From: Megaleporinus macrocephalus
Taxonomy: Eukaryota; Chordata; Actinopteri; Characiformes; Anostomidae
Length of the DNA stretch: 64,000 nt
NCBI GenBank assembly: GCA_021613375.1
Contig: CM038719.1
Location: forward strand, 4,740,289-4,804,288
Reading direction: 5' to 3'
Positions 39,305-63,708 of this stretch are shown here, in pieces. The notes below the pieces were generated by a model. That model made no database searches. It worked only from the letters and a program-made list of their open reading frames with translations, and had not been told where the DNA came from. Position numbers and translations under genes: made by a program. The first letter of the stretch is position 1, and each line of letters starts with the position of its first letter.

Positions 39305-40195
39305 ATAGATCTATCATTGGATCAGATACTGTTGGGGAGATCTACCATTGGACCAGACACTGGTAGATAGCTCTATCACTGGATCAGATACTGTTAGAGA
39401 GATCTACCATTGGATCAGACACTGTTAGAGAGATCTATCATTGGACCAGACATTGTTAGAGAGATCTAACATTGGATCAGATACTGTTAGAGTTATCCAT
39501 CATTGGATTAGACACTATTACAGACAACTGTTATTGGACCAGGCACTGTTAAAGAGATCTATCATTGGATCAGACACTATTAGAGAGATCTATTATTGGA
39601 TCAGACACTGCTAGAGAGGTCTATTATTGGATCAGACACTGTTAGAGAGATCTATCATTGGACCAGACACTGTTAGAGAGATCTGTCATTGGACCAGGTA
39701 TTCTTAGCTAGATCTATCTTTGATCAGGTACTGTTGGAGAGACCTATTATTGGATCAGACACTGTCAGACAGATCTATCATTGAATCAGACACTATTAGA
39801 GATCAGTCATTAGACCGAGCGCTGTTAGAGAGCTCTATCATTGGATCAGACACTGTTAGAGAGATCTATCATTGGACCAGACACTGTTAGAGACATCTGT
39901 TATTGGACCAGGTATTCTTAGCTAGATCTATCTTTGATCAGGTACTGTTGGAGAGACCTATTACTGGATCAGACACTGTCAGACAGATCTGTCATTGAAT
40001 CAGACACTATTAGAGATCAGTCATTAGACCGAGCGCTGTTAGAGAGCTCTATCATTGGACCAGACACTGTTAGAGAGATCTATACTTGGACCAGGTATTC
40101 CTATCTAGATCTATCATTTGATCAGACACTGTTAGAGAGACCAATTATTGGACCAGACACTGTTAGAGAGATCTATCAAATAATGTTGAGATTGA
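39305..40195. repeat. 31-bp minisatellite, second field, degenerate
   Basis: Same unit as 36.1-37.7 kb with many substitutions and small indels. A longer block with TTAGCTAGATCTATCTTTGAT occurs twice (39705 and 39918), which shows a local segmental duplication of about 210 bp. Confidence 0.9.
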
Positions 40196-40810
40196 GACAA
40201 GACCAGGCAAATATGACAATGAGACTGAGTCCAAATTACATCAAGACTGAGACAAGACTTAGTCCAAATGATGTGAAGATAGAGTCCAAATGATGTTGAG
40301 ACTGAGAGAAGACTGAGCCCAAATGGTGAGAAAGCGTTTTTGAGGCCAATCAGCGTTTTTGAGGCAGATTCCAATCGATAATCACCTTTCAACGCCGATA
40401 GCCGATACCAATCAAGGGTGGGGTTATATGCCATGGCAGGGCTACATGTAGTTATTAGCGCATGAAACATGATGTAAACTTGTTTATTACCATTTTTAAG
40501 GAGCTCATGTGAAACAGCACAATATTTTTAACTAAATTAACAGTAAATAAACAAAGTAAATCAAACAAATATCCCCAAATACTGTAATCATTACATTTAG
40601 ACCCTTAATTTAAAACTAAAAAAAGCGAATTAAATAAATGCAGTAAAAACTGCAGTCATTAAACACAGACTGTGTTATTTTAAACTAAATCTGTAATCAT
40701 TAAATGTAGAATATTGAATTGTTGCTGCTGTTCTGTTCGTACCGGTCAGATCTGGTCTGTAGGTGTTCTGAGTTATTCGTTTTGTGCTAGCTGTGCGTGC
40801 TAGCTCTGCT
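40196..40810. other. AT-rich unique stretch, no gene recognised
   Basis: GAGACTGAGTCCAAAT-type repeats to about 40325, then AT-rich sequence. No gene. Confidence 0.4.
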
Positions 40811-41710
40811 GTATGGTGGTGTAGTGGTTAGTATGGTGGTGTAGTGGTCAGTATGGTGGTGTAGTGGTTAGTATGGTGGTGTAGTGGTTAGTATGGTGGT
40901 GTAGTGGTCAGTATGGTGGTGTAGTGGTTAGTACGATGGTGTAGTGGTTAGTAAGGTGGTGTAGTGGTCAGTATGGTGGTGTAGTGGTTAGTACGGTGGT
41001 GTAGTGGTTAGTACGATGGTGTAGTGGTCAGTATGGTGGTGTAGTGGTCAGTACGGTGGTGTAGTGGTTAGTACGGTGGTGTAGTGGTCAGTATGGTGGT
41101 GTAGTGGTTAGTACGGTGGTGTAGTGGTTAGTATGGTGGTGTAGTGGTTAGTATGGTGGTGTAGTGGTTAGTATGGTGGTGTAGTGGTCAGTATGGTGGT
41201 GTAGTGGTTAGTATGGTGGTGTAGTGGTTAGTATGATGGTGTAGTGGTCAGTACGGTGGTGTAGTGGTTAGTACGGTGGTGTAGTGGTCAGTATGGTGGT
41301 GTAGTGGTTAGTATGGTGGTGTAGTGGTTAGTATGGTGGTGTAGTGGTCAGTACGGTGGTGTAGTGGTTAGTACGGTGGTGTAGTGGTCAGTATGGTGGT
41401 GTAGTGGTTAGTACGGTGGTGTAGTGGTTAGTATGGTGGTGTAGTGGTCAGTACGGTGGTGTAGTGGTCAGTATGGTGGTGTAGTGGTCAGTATGGTGGT
41501 GTAGTGGTCAGTATGGTGGTGTAGTAGTTAGTATGGTGGTGTAGTGGTCAGTATGGTGGTGTAGTGGTTAGTATGGTGGTGTAGTGGTCAGTATGGTGGT
41601 GTAGTGGTTAGTATGGTGGTGTAGTGGTCAGTATGGTGGTGTAGTGGTTAGTATGGTGGTGTAGTGGTTAGTATGGTGGTGTAGTGGTCAGTATGGTGGT
41701 GTAGTGGTCA
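40811..41710 (+). repeat. 20-bp minisatellite, exactly 45 units, grown from the SINE A-box
   Basis: The unit is GTATGGTGGTGTAGTGGTTA (or ...GGTCA), 45 units in 900 bp, no indels. The last unit runs straight into the SINE at 41711 (GTAGTGGTCAGCACTGTCTC), so the unit is the tRNA-like A-box region TGGTGTAGTGGTTAGC multiplied upstream of its own SINE. Confidence 0.95.
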
Positions 41711-42018
41711 GCACTGTCTCCTCACAGTAAGATGATCTGGGTTGGATTCCCGGTCCGGGTGGTTCTGTGTGGAGTGTGTATGTTCTCTCTGTGTTTGAGT
41801 GGGTTCCTCCGGGTACTCCGGTTTCCTCCCACAGTCCAAATACATGCATGTTAGGATCCTCACTCTAAACTGCCCGTAGGTGTGAGTGTGTATGTTCATG
41901 CGATGGACTGGTGACCTCTCCATGGTGTACCCCGCCTTCGTCCGATGACGGTGGGGTTGGCTCCAGCCCCCCCCTCGTGACCCCGACTAGTGGGATAAAG
42001 CGGCAGATAATGGATGGA
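41711..42018 (+). mobile_element. tRNA-derived SINE joined to the A-box array
   Basis: GCACTGTCTCCTCACAG, B box-like GGTTGGATTCCCGG, body TGTGTGGAGTGTGTATG, and TACCCCGCCTTCGTCCGATG, ending GATAATGGATGG. Spacing of the A-box-like GTGTAGTGGTCAGC and B-box fits a type 2 pol III promoter. It lies about 360 bp upstream of the brorin-family start codon. Confidence 0.85.
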
Positions 42019-42375
42019 TTATTATTGTTATTATTATCTGTATTTCTGTTCCTCATTCGAGGAGAAAATCCTCCTCTTTCTAACGCGCTCCTCTCCTTCA
42101 GACGACTCATTATGAGTTTAGAAACCTGGCTAAGAAGAACTTGGCTGATTGGGATTCATGCGTCATCCCGACTGTCCACAGCACTGAATAATAGAACTTC
42201 TGCAAATCCTCCCTACTGTAAACACACAAAGCATCCTCGCCGATTCTCCCAACACGCTGCCAGGGGCCCACGCACATGGTCACCGGGCGGAGGGCCAAAC
42301 GCCGCCCAGGCTCTGGGGGGAGGAAAAAGCGCGCGCTGACAGAGCCAAGGCGTGCAAAAGCAGGGAGCTGCAGCC

Positions 42376-50277
<7,902 letters not shown>

Positions 50278-51240
50278 TGGCAGGGGCTCTCCGGACAGGC
50301 CGAGGGAGAAGCGGGAGGTCAGGCAGGCGTCCGCGGCCTGGGTACACACAACCTGCGCTGGGTCTGACTGCCAGCACTGACCTCTTCCACCCCCCTCAGA
50401 GCTGACACACCTGCTGCAGTGATGCGCAGTACGTCCAGAAATATCCAGACACCTGCTCCACCGATATTCGCTCCACAGTTAAGGGGATTAAAGACCCCCC
50501 TGCGCTCAGAAACCTGCTTTGTTAAATGGATGAGTTATGAGGAGATGTTTGTGATTTAATATCTGTATGACTCTCTGTTGTTAGAAATGATGGACGGGGA
50601 CACATACAGGCTTATTTCTTTTCTGATGTCATAAAGTCTGTATAAGGTCCAGCGTACTGAATTCTGAGGTAACTCAGAATAAGTATGATAACTGCTGGGA
50701 GACGATTCACCAGTCAGTGTTATATTGTGGCGCCAGCAGAGGGCGAGCCATGTGAGGAGTGCTCGCTATACACTTTACTCTCACAACACACACCACCTCC
50801 CTGACACAATGACACAAACTAACAAGGACGTGCGGCCACGCCCCCTAAACTCAGTGCCACCTGGGGCCTTACCCTGCTGGCACCACAGCATCATTGGCTT
50901 TTACCAGCTTCCCACCCGTTTTCTCAAAGGGCAGGACTCTCCCCCAAACTGACATCATGTTCAGCTTTGCCTTTATAACCTCTGTGCTGTGCCCTCACTC
51001 TCAGACACCCCCAGCTGTGGGGTGATGTCAGGCAGAACGGTGCTCCCCCCAGCTGCTTTCCACCATCTCCGCCGCCCATTGTGCCAGTCGTGTGCTTCAG
51101 GGTCCTGTTGACAGGCTTTCCCGTGCTATCTTCCCTGTGGAGCCTCATAGCGCTGTCTAGAGTGTCGCTGTCTTTCGCTGGGCTCTTTGAAGTGGCCACT
51201 GGGGGCACTATCACACTTCTGACACCAGTGTAGCGTCACT
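50278..51240. other. 3' flank of the brorin-family gene, no other gene
   Basis: Likely holds the 3' UTR. No perfect AATAAA was found close to the stop. Sequence is unique. Confidence 0.4.
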
Positions 51241-51245
51241 GTCTA

Positions 51246-52105
51246 TGTTTACATGCAGAGATTTTCTCCAATCCGATTGAATTAATTCCGATTCTAGATT
51301 AAGACTGAGGTGTTTATATGCTCACTCCACTCAACACTCTGATGAAAATCTCCGTTTACATGCACGCTACAAGTAATCGGATCCAAAATCCAAAAGAGTA
51401 CGTCTTGGTGTAAACGTTACCATGACAACAAGCATCAGGCGAGGTCAGTCAGAGTGCGACCAGCAGAAGTATAGTTACCTGATTTTCAGTTAGCGCGCTG
51501 GTGTTTTTAACTACTTTAAAATGATGCAGACTCAGGAAAACAAATTTCACATACTTATTAAAGAAGGGCCGAGAGGAAGACCTGCAACACCGCTTTCATC
51601 CGTGTTAGCGAGGAGTCCATCTCCCGTGACTTCATCCATAATTTAGTAAAACGGGACAGAGGGAATTTCACCGCTCTGCTTTTTAGCCCTGTAATATTCT
51701 GATCTGAGAAACTTCCTGTTTTTAATTTGCTCTATAGTTTGTGTAAACCCACCGTCATTCATTTACTCATATACTCGTCTGAGTATATGAGTATATCTTC
51801 AAGACCAGTCTCTACCTCCCGCCATGTTGAAACGTCCTCTATGATGCTACAGTACATGCGCAGAACGTACTTAAACTTTCTGATTGGGAATGTAATCAGA
51901 TACAGGCGTTTACACAACTATTATTCTATTAAACTGATTATTTCTGGGATTACCCACCTCCTTCAATCGGATAGAAATTGTAATCAGAATGACCTCAATC
52001 AGACTAGTGTATTCGGATTGAGGTGTATACATGGACGAATTCTATTCCAATTGAGCTATTAGTCTGATTATTAACAGATTATCAGGCTGCATGTAAACGT
52101 AGCCA
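51246..52105. mobile_element. TIR DNA transposon, non-autonomous
   Basis: TGTTTACATGCAG at the left faces CTGCATGTAAACG at the right (12 of 13 matches), with TA outside each (51244-51245 and about 52106-52107). Inside, AATCCGATTGAATTAATTCC and CTGATTATTAACAGATTATC are subterminal repeats. No transposase is seen. Confidence 0.72.
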
Positions 52106-52107
52106 GT

Positions 52108-53540
52108 GTAGCGTAAGATACAGGGGTGGCTGTGATTCTGGAAATGCTGGTTTAAACACAAGCAGGAAGGTCAGCCAGTAGCGGGTCACTACATTGTATA
52201 TCTCTGAGTCTAAGGATAGTCTGAGTCTTCAGTAGGTATATGTTATTATATGTATGTATACATGACTTTTGGTCCAGCATGATCAATTTTAAAGTCAGCC
52301 AAACAACTGCATTTGTCTCTTATTTAATGTCACTGTGAAAGTACCACCAGGATAATTATCACAATTCCTGCTCTGTACTCAGTATTGCATTGACGTATAG
52401 GCTGATCTACTAACAGGCTAACAGGCTAATTGGGCCCATCTCACTAAATTAATCTGAAATGAAGGTTTACGCCACGTCTTATTCTGTGAGTTTATTGGCT
52501 GGTTGCAAAGCAGAAATCCATTTACTGCCTGATTCACGTAGACTGACAGTTCCCCCGTGTAAACACAGTAACAAAATTGGATTTTCTACAGTAATCAGAC
52601 TATTAAGTGCATGTAAATACTCTCAGTGTTCTGGCATCAGATATTAAAATGTGTAACATCAAGATTACTAGATGTCTATACTGTCCAAACAGTTTAGTTG
52701 CTTAGGGACATTTATTCCAGACAGGAAAGTTTTATTTACTCAGTAAACACTTTATTATTAAATATTAAACAGTATTAATAGAGTAAGTAGATCTTTTACA
52801 TACATCAGTGTGTTTGTTTAACTCTTTCCAAGCTTCTCCTAAACAACCCAGTATTATTATCAGTTCTCATCTAATACCTGCTTTGACTGCTCAGTACTTC
52901 ATTAAGATAAATCAAGATTTGCTGCTGAAGGAACTGAACACATTCATACAATGTCTGGGGCGTCCAGGAGAAATCTGGAACTACACTTTGTTTTTCAAAC
53001 TGGATCAAGATCTGATCTACTTCTCTCACAATAACATATTCATGTTACTTTGTATTGTATGTCTGATTATGTACATCTGTTCTAATCAGATCTGGTGGTG
53101 ATCAGACACTTACTGATCAGATGAACACTTTTAAACTATCAGGTAAGGGGCCTCAGGCTTTTACACAGTAGTGTGTGTATATATATATATATATACACAC
53201 AAACTAAACTGTTCTGCACTGGATGGTCCAGAGGCTTCGTGTGGGCTGGACTGAATGCTTGCCTATTCCATCCCTGGTCCAGGTTTGTTATTGCTGGCAT
53301 TTGTTATTTGTTATTGTTTATCTTGAGAAGAAACAAGATGCAGAATGTTGTTGTTATGGTTTGTTCCGTCTGCTCTTCACGTCACACCACATTGTGCTCT
53401 ACTGCCCCCACAGTTTATGCTGGTATTGCGTCCCGCTGAGGTGTTGCACAACATCATTTAAATGAATGCTGGGCTGTGTCACCACAGGTCTCTGGCTCTA
53501 GAGCAGGGGTGCTCACACTTTCCCTCTCAGGGGAGCAAAT
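52108..53540. other. unique stretch, no gene recognised
   Basis: A 97-codon open frame at 52808-53101 has no domain and no splice context. A further transposon-end-like CATGTAAATAC lies at 52610. A short (TA)n is at 53178. CpG content is low. Confidence 0.35.
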
Positions 53541-53569
53541 ATATACAGATAAAGAAAGTGTGTTTAGTG

Positions 53570-53770
53570 TGAGATGGTTCAGATGTTGTTTACAATGGTG
53601 GTGATGGGAACCAGGGGTCTTCATGTCTATAACACAAATGTAGGCATTATATTTACTACCAAACCCACCAGTGAACCTACAAAATCTGGAAAACCTGAAA
53701 TAATAATAATAAATTTTCTATTTTGTCTCACAGCATCCTGCAGCATGTATCCGTCTACCATGAATGGAAT
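53570..53770 (+). repeat. dispersed repeat (GGTGGTGATGGGAACCAGG family), copy 2
   Basis: Same words and order as 10612-10860, ending CATCCTGCAGCATGTATCCG. Copy 3 is reversed at 25960-26210. Confidence 0.8.
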
Positions 53771-54750
53771 CAGACAGTACTGGGTCTGTCTCAAATCCTA
53801 GTGAGTGTCTAAGTAGGCTGTCTAGGTAGCAGCTGTGTAAGTATCAGTGTTCTCTCCTCATCTCTCCTCATAAAACAGATTACTGAGACGCTCTAGTTAG
53901 AGAGAGACTGTGTCACGGCTTGTTCCCCCCACTGCAGCACGCCACTGGTGGTTTAGCTGGTTACTAAGCTACCGGCCAGCATCCAAAACAATAGCCTGAG
54001 GCTTAAAAATCTGCTAGCATAAATGCTAATGTCTGGAGTATAAAGTGTAAATGGTGAAGGACTCGTTACAGAGTTGATAATAAAATACTGTTCTGTGTGA
54101 TTATATGACCAAAAACACATTAAAACTCCAGAGAGAATCAAAATAACTCACATTTTAAAACCACTTCACTGCTCCTAGATTAGCCTGCGGTGCATCATGG
54201 GATTGTCTTAGTGGCTGAGGAAGCGTTCGATGCTTCTTTAAAATCAGGTCTAAATAAGGTTCCTCAGTAGACAACATGTTTAAGGTATGTAAGTATTGGA
54301 ACAGTCTACAGTTCGGGAGCGCATACTATGACGTAAAATGCTGCCTATGTAGGAGCTCAGTAGGATTTGAAACACACAGTGTATTCATAACCATTTACTG
54401 TGAGAACATCCTGTGAGGGAGCTTTTAGAGGTGGACGTCTGGTTCCATTCACCACCACTGTGAACACTTCAGACACTTCAGTTTCTCAAGAACTGAACGT
54501 TTCACCCCAAACTCACTCTGCTTGAACTCTAAACTGTTTAATGATGCAGAAAATGACAAAATTCTCTTGTAAATTTTCTTTTTTTAGATGACACTTCTGA
54601 TTATACGGAGATCTGGATGCTTTTGGACATACAGTGTACCTTAGTGTAACTCATGGATATGCAGTTACACTGACTGAACTCTGAGATATTTATTACTAGA
54701 GAAAATGTATTAATGTATTATATATATACTGAGCGCTTCTTTCTAGATAC
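53771..54750. other. unique stretch, no gene recognised
   Basis: A minor CACCACTGTGAAC word is shared with other repeats near 54450. No coding support. Confidence 0.35.
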
Positions 54751-54980
54751 ACCTCCTTGTATCTACACACACTGTCCAGTGTATCAGCTCCACTGACCAT
54801 ATCCAGTTCATGATCAGGACCCCCACAGAGCACTGAGCGTGATGCTGGTGGGGGTCCTGATCATTAAAGAACAGAGTAATAAAGTATACAGAGAATCAGA
54901 TGAACTACAGTCTGTAAGTGTAGCTCCTGTATGGTCAGTGGAGCTGATACAGTGGACAGTGCAGATACAAGGAGGTACAG
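54751..54980. mobile_element. compact fold-back DNA transposon
   Basis: CCTCCTTGTATCTACACACAC and CTGTCCAGTGTATCAGCTCC at the left face TGGAGCTGATACAGTGGACAG and AGATACAAGGAGGT at the right. GGACCCCCACAG and GGGGGTCCTGATCA also pair. No transposase. Confidence 0.85.
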
Positions 54981-56010
54981 AGTACTCAGAGTACAGAATT
55001 CAGTATTCTGGTGGTCTAAGTGTCTCTGAGTGTGAAGGTAATGGAGGTTCAGGTGGAGTAAGAGCTGAAACATGGTTCCTCAAAGGGCTCGTCCTTCTCA
55101 GACAGACATGCAGCTCTGGCACAGCGGCTAACTCAGGTTTAAGAGCCCCTCTCTCGTTTCTCGCCGTCGCTTTATATATGTGTTATTAGTTCAGTCTTTA
55201 TTACTGTTGTCTGTAGATTTATGACTCAAATGCATGAAAATCTGCATTTTGTGAATATCACAGCAGTTTGGTTCTCACAAATAAAGTTCTACATGAAGCA
55301 CAAAGTTCATATCCAGCTCATGTTAACCATTAACTTCATCACCTACAGTATATATAAGATGATGGTTCTATTCATATGGAAATGGATCTTCAGAACAAAT
55401 AAGATAATATATAATAATCAGAATATAACAAATAATCAGAATTACCATATATCATTCTTAAAGGCACAGAAACAAAATTAGTTTTATTATAAAGCAAAAA
55501 GAGAAGCTGGACAATAGTCATGAATTATGGCCAGATCTGGTTTATAAACCTATGCAGAAAAAATGTGTCAGCTAAAAATTCAATGAATAAATAGAGAAAT
55601 GAGAAAAGAACAAATAAATATACATATATACAAATACATATGAGGCATAAAAATAAATAAAATGGAAATTAATAAGCAAATGCATTAAACAATAAATAAA
55701 TTAGTGTCATAAATAAATAAATAAATAAAACAATTAATTAATTAATTAATGAAAAATGAGGCATCAAAACAAAATGTAATAAATAAGCAAATGAATGAAA
55801 CAATAAATGAATAAATAAACAAATATCCACTACACCTTGCCCCACACCCTTATTCATTCATTCATTTTTAAATTTGTATTAAATTTAGTAAAAGTAAAGA
55901 ATATATTTTTAAAGAACTGTTTTTAATTTTTTTTTATTAAGTTGTTCGTACGCTCTGTATTTATATTTATTTACTACGGGATTGTAAAAAAGAAACAAAA
56001 CACAGCTCGT
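54981..56010. other. AT-rich intergenic sequence upstream of rpl23
   Basis: AATAAATAAA-type runs from 55600 to 55820. No gene. Confidence 0.5.
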
Positions 56011-56022
56011 TGCGCATGCGCA
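56011..56022. promoter_or_regulatory. NRF-1 site TGCGCATGCGCA
   Basis: A perfect match to the palindromic NRF-1 consensus, 126 bp upstream of the rpl23 start codon, in a GC-rich block. Such sites are common in housekeeping promoters, so it fits rpl23. Binding is inferred. Confidence 0.7.
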
Positions 56023-56117
56023 GTGGAGCGCAGCGCTTCACTCCTCCACCGGTAGAGGCCGCGACAGCGGGCGACGCTGAGCGGTGAGCGCGCGGGCGTC
56101 ATTTCCCCGCGTGCCCG

Positions 56118-56140
56118 CTCCTCCTTCCTTTCTCTTTCTC
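56118..56140 (+). promoter_or_regulatory. pyrimidine tract, likely 5'TOP of rpl23
   Basis: A 23-bp pyrimidine-only run (CTCCTCCTTCCTTTC and on) lies just before AGCCGCGATG. Ribosomal-protein mRNAs start with a C and a pyrimidine run (5'TOP) that ties translation to mTOR signalling. The exact cap site is not known. Confidence 0.65.
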
Positions 56141-56147
56141 AGCCGCG

Positions 56148-60743
<4,596 letters not shown>

Positions 60744-60767
60744 GATCCATCTTGGCTACATATTTTC

Positions 60768-60773
60768 AATAAA
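60768..60773 (+). terminator. rpl23 polyadenylation signal AATAAA
   Basis: Canonical AATAAA 25 nt after the stop codon. Confidence 0.85.
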
Positions 60774-60779
60774 ATATTG

Positions 60780-62937
60780 ATAAAGTCCAACACTGTCTGG
60801 CTGTTTTATGTAAGGACAATGCCACTGGTTTAGTTTATTATGAAACAGTTAGATCCCGGTCTATAGCTACCAGTCTGTGGTGTGTGTGGTGAAAGCCAAA
60901 ATGTTCAGTACACTTAGATGTTTGGAATATGGAGGTTATATTTTAGTCCCAGTGTCCCATGTGTTCAGTGGACCTCTGAGTGTTTAAAGGGCTGTGCTGC
61001 TTTATTCATTTCTTCATGTCTAGTCTAAATAACCCTTGATAGATCAGTCTAAAAAGATTTTTGGTCCAGTATTTTGGTGAATAACTCCAAGGATTAGTCC
61101 GCCTGGTTACTGTACTGAGTTTTCATGTGTTCCTGATATTAAAGCTGTGCACCGGACATTGTTAATTGATGTAGCTACATGTGTTCCTTGCTAAATGGTT
61201 TGCTTTAAGCAAAAAGCTTGCAATAGGAAAATCATTGACTCTGTGGTCCACATCTATTTGTAGGGGAACGCCACAAATGTTTAAAGATTTTTGCACAAGT
61301 AAATGGTTGAAGTGTGATAGTCACAGTTGAGAAGGCAAGTCAATAATGGAATGGTAAGTCATGATTTCTGAAGTAAATCATGTTATAGTAATTATATGTA
61401 AAATCCTAATTATGACTTGGCAGGTCATTGAGATGTTTAGTGAATTAAGTTGTAATTGAGTTATATTTGAAATATTAGGTCATTTTTGACAATCAAAATT
61501 TATGACAGTACCCCATTATGACTTGGCGTCTTAAAATTTTGACTACTGCCAGAGTTGTGACTTAGCTTTTTATACTTACGACTGATTACACCCCCTAAAT
61601 ACTTCTTTCGTGGGTTGCTACGTCATAATTAAGACAGCATCTTAATGACCTACTGTCGTAATTATGAGATGGCAAGTCATAACTATGACAAAAGCCATTA
61701 TTAAGAGATACTACGTCATAAATATGAGATCCTCAGTCACAGTCATGACATTAAGTCCTTAAGAAGTGACACCAAGTCATAATTATGAGTGTCGTGGAAC
61801 AGAAGTTCTGCCTTTCTAAAAATGGCTGCTGCTCTAACCACATGTTATGGGAGCAAGAGAGGCAAGTTGTCAATTAATATACATTTATTATGTTTCTAAA
61901 TCCTTTAATTGATATGGTTTAGGTATAAAACTGTTATAGCTAGTTCTCAAATAAATTTTTATTGATGTGCACAAATGTTTAACTATCTAACAGCATACTT
62001 TGTTTTTTGATGTCCTTCTTAGTGGACGTTGGGGTTTTATATGAAATTAGTGGCGTCACAGGTGACAGGAATTTGACTGGATCATAACTTTGGCTCAAGG
62101 TTTGGAGTGATTAACACAGGTTTAGCTAGTGGACCTAAAAACTGTTTAAACTTAGATATTTTTTTTAAATCAAAGTAACGGTAACAGGTTATTATTTGTT
62201 CCTGTTTATGTTCATATACAGTGTATTTGAAATATTAGTTTTCATTTATTATTTATTTTTTATGATTGAGTTGGTCCTCAACAAGGTCCTGTTTTATGGA
62301 AGGACATTCCATAAAAAATTTAAAATGTTTTTGGGGGAAAAAAACACGATGATGTTTTTTTTCATCTAGTAGACCTATTTTATGTTGGAAATACTGAAAC
62401 TTTCTCAAACTTTATTATTTTCTGAGTTTTAAGAGGTTAACTTACTAAATATGGTTTTATATGAAATGTATTTATTTATTATATAAATATATATTATTAT
62501 AAATATATTATATAAAATTATTTATTTTATCAAATTTATTACAAAATGTTACATAATTGTACATTTAAAAATTTAACATTCAAATGAAATGGACCATAGG
62601 TTTAGCTAGTGGGCCTAAAAACTATTTCTTATTCTGGCAAAAGTGGAAATGGTATCAAAAAAGGTAAACAATATCTGTATTATTATTTATTTTTTTATGA
62701 TTGAGTTAGTCCTTAAAAAGGTCCTCTTGTCCACTATAAAGGACATTCCATAAAAAATAAATTAAATATTTTGTAAAAAAACCCAAAAAAAAACAACACG
62801 ATGACTTTTTTCATCTAGAAATCTTATTTTATGTTAAAATTACTGAAATTCTCAAACTTTAATTTTTCTGCCTCTTAAGAGGTTAAATAAAAAAATATAT
62901 TAACAAAAATGCAAACGCGAAGATAAGTTTAGTTTCC
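60780..62937. other. intergenic sequence between rpl23 and ccdc103
   Basis: 61350-61800 carries degenerate GTCATAATTATGA words. 62110-62445 is duplicated, diverged, at 62595-62885 (shared words TAGCTAGTGG and GACATTCCATAAAAAA). AT-rich. No gene recognised. Confidence 0.55.
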
Positions 62938-62951
62938 GTCACCATGGCAAC
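62938..62951. promoter_or_regulatory. RFX X-box upstream of ccdc103
   Basis: GTCACCATGGCAAC is an imperfect palindrome fitting the RFX consensus (GTNRCC then RGYAAC with 0-3 spacer). It lies 127 bp before the ccdc103 ATG. RFX factors drive ciliary genes, and ccdc103 is one. Binding is inferred. Confidence 0.7.
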
Positions 62952-63078
62952 CACCCCCTTAGCGGCGGCCCTAGCTACCAGTTTGTTTATGTGTGCTTAG
63001 CTAACCGGCTGCCAGTTTAGTTCAGAGCAAAAACATTTCTCTGTAATTAAAAGTTTGTTTAATAAAAGCTATTCGAAC

Positions 63079-63603
63079 ATGGAAAAGAGTGAGATAATAG
63101 ATTTCTCAGCGCTGGAGAGAGAACTTCACGCCGCCGTGGAAGCCGATAAAAAATACCAGCGAGAAAACGAGGCTAAGTTCCGCGCCGTCCACCAAAAAGT
63201 GGCCACATACGAGGAATTCCGGTAATAAAAGAGGTTTTCTTTACTGCTGTAGGTCATATACGTGACAAAATAACAAATATAATAGTCCGTGTAGTAGAAA
63301 ATACCAAGTTCTTATTCGAACTTTCCGTTCCACCTTAAATGGTGCAGCGGTTCCGAGATTTAATGTGGAACGGAAAGTTCGAATAAGCAAACCTCAGCTT
63401 CCAGTAAACTGCTAGATTTATGTTCACAATGGCAACGCCCAAACTTATTAACCCCGGTGTTACATTTCAGGGACATAGTGCTGGCATCCCACCTAAAGCC
63501 CTTAGAGAAAAAGGACAAAGCAGATGCTTCTCGGAAGCAGCCGTGGAACCCACTGGCTGCAGGTAGTAAGGAGAAAGCTGGACCCACACCTGAGATGGTA
63601 CAG
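63079..63603 (+). CDS. ccdc103: ccdc103 (dnaaf19), first two coding exons
   Basis: Exons 63079-63221 and 63471-63603, joined with CG|GTAATA and TTTCAG|GGACAT, code 92 residues: [20 protein letters not shown] and [20 protein letters not shown] then [20 protein letters not shown] and an A/S/K-rich stretch. The conserved [16 protein letters not shown] matches CCDC103, which is needed to assemble axonemal dynein arms in motile cilia (zebrafish schmalhans). The exon 2 donor is CAG|GTGAGC at 63604. The rest of the protein is beyond the window. The ATG at 63079 sits in GAACATGG. Confidence 0.93.
63309..63390. repeat. hairpin insertion in ccdc103 intron 1
   Basis: TTATTCGAACTTTCCGTTCC at 63311 faces GGAACGGAAAGTTCGAATAA at 63367, giving arms of about 30 bp around a loop of about 17 nt. 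The inner ends CCACCTTAAAT/ATTTAATGTGG resemble the hairpin repeats at 4.6 and 34.3 kb. Small MITE-like. Confidence 0.75.
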
Positions 63604-63618
63604 GTGAGCCTAATAATG

Positions 63619-63625
63619 CTTTATT

Positions 63626-63656
<31 letters not shown>
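63619..63656. repeat. (ATT)n microsatellite
   Basis: About 12 ATT triplets with one interruption, 15 nt past the ccdc103 exon 2 donor. Confidence 0.9.
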
Positions 63657-63708
63657 CCTATTAGTAGCAGTAGTAGCATACATCTATCAGCCATAGCTTT
63701 AAAGCTCA

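Noticed and set aside
41690..41770. tRNA-like A and B boxes
   Set aside because: They belong to the SINE head; no cloverleaf with an anticodon stem could be made out.
52808..53101. 97-codon plus-strand frame
   Set aside because: AT-rich, hydrophobic end, no recognised domain and no splice context.
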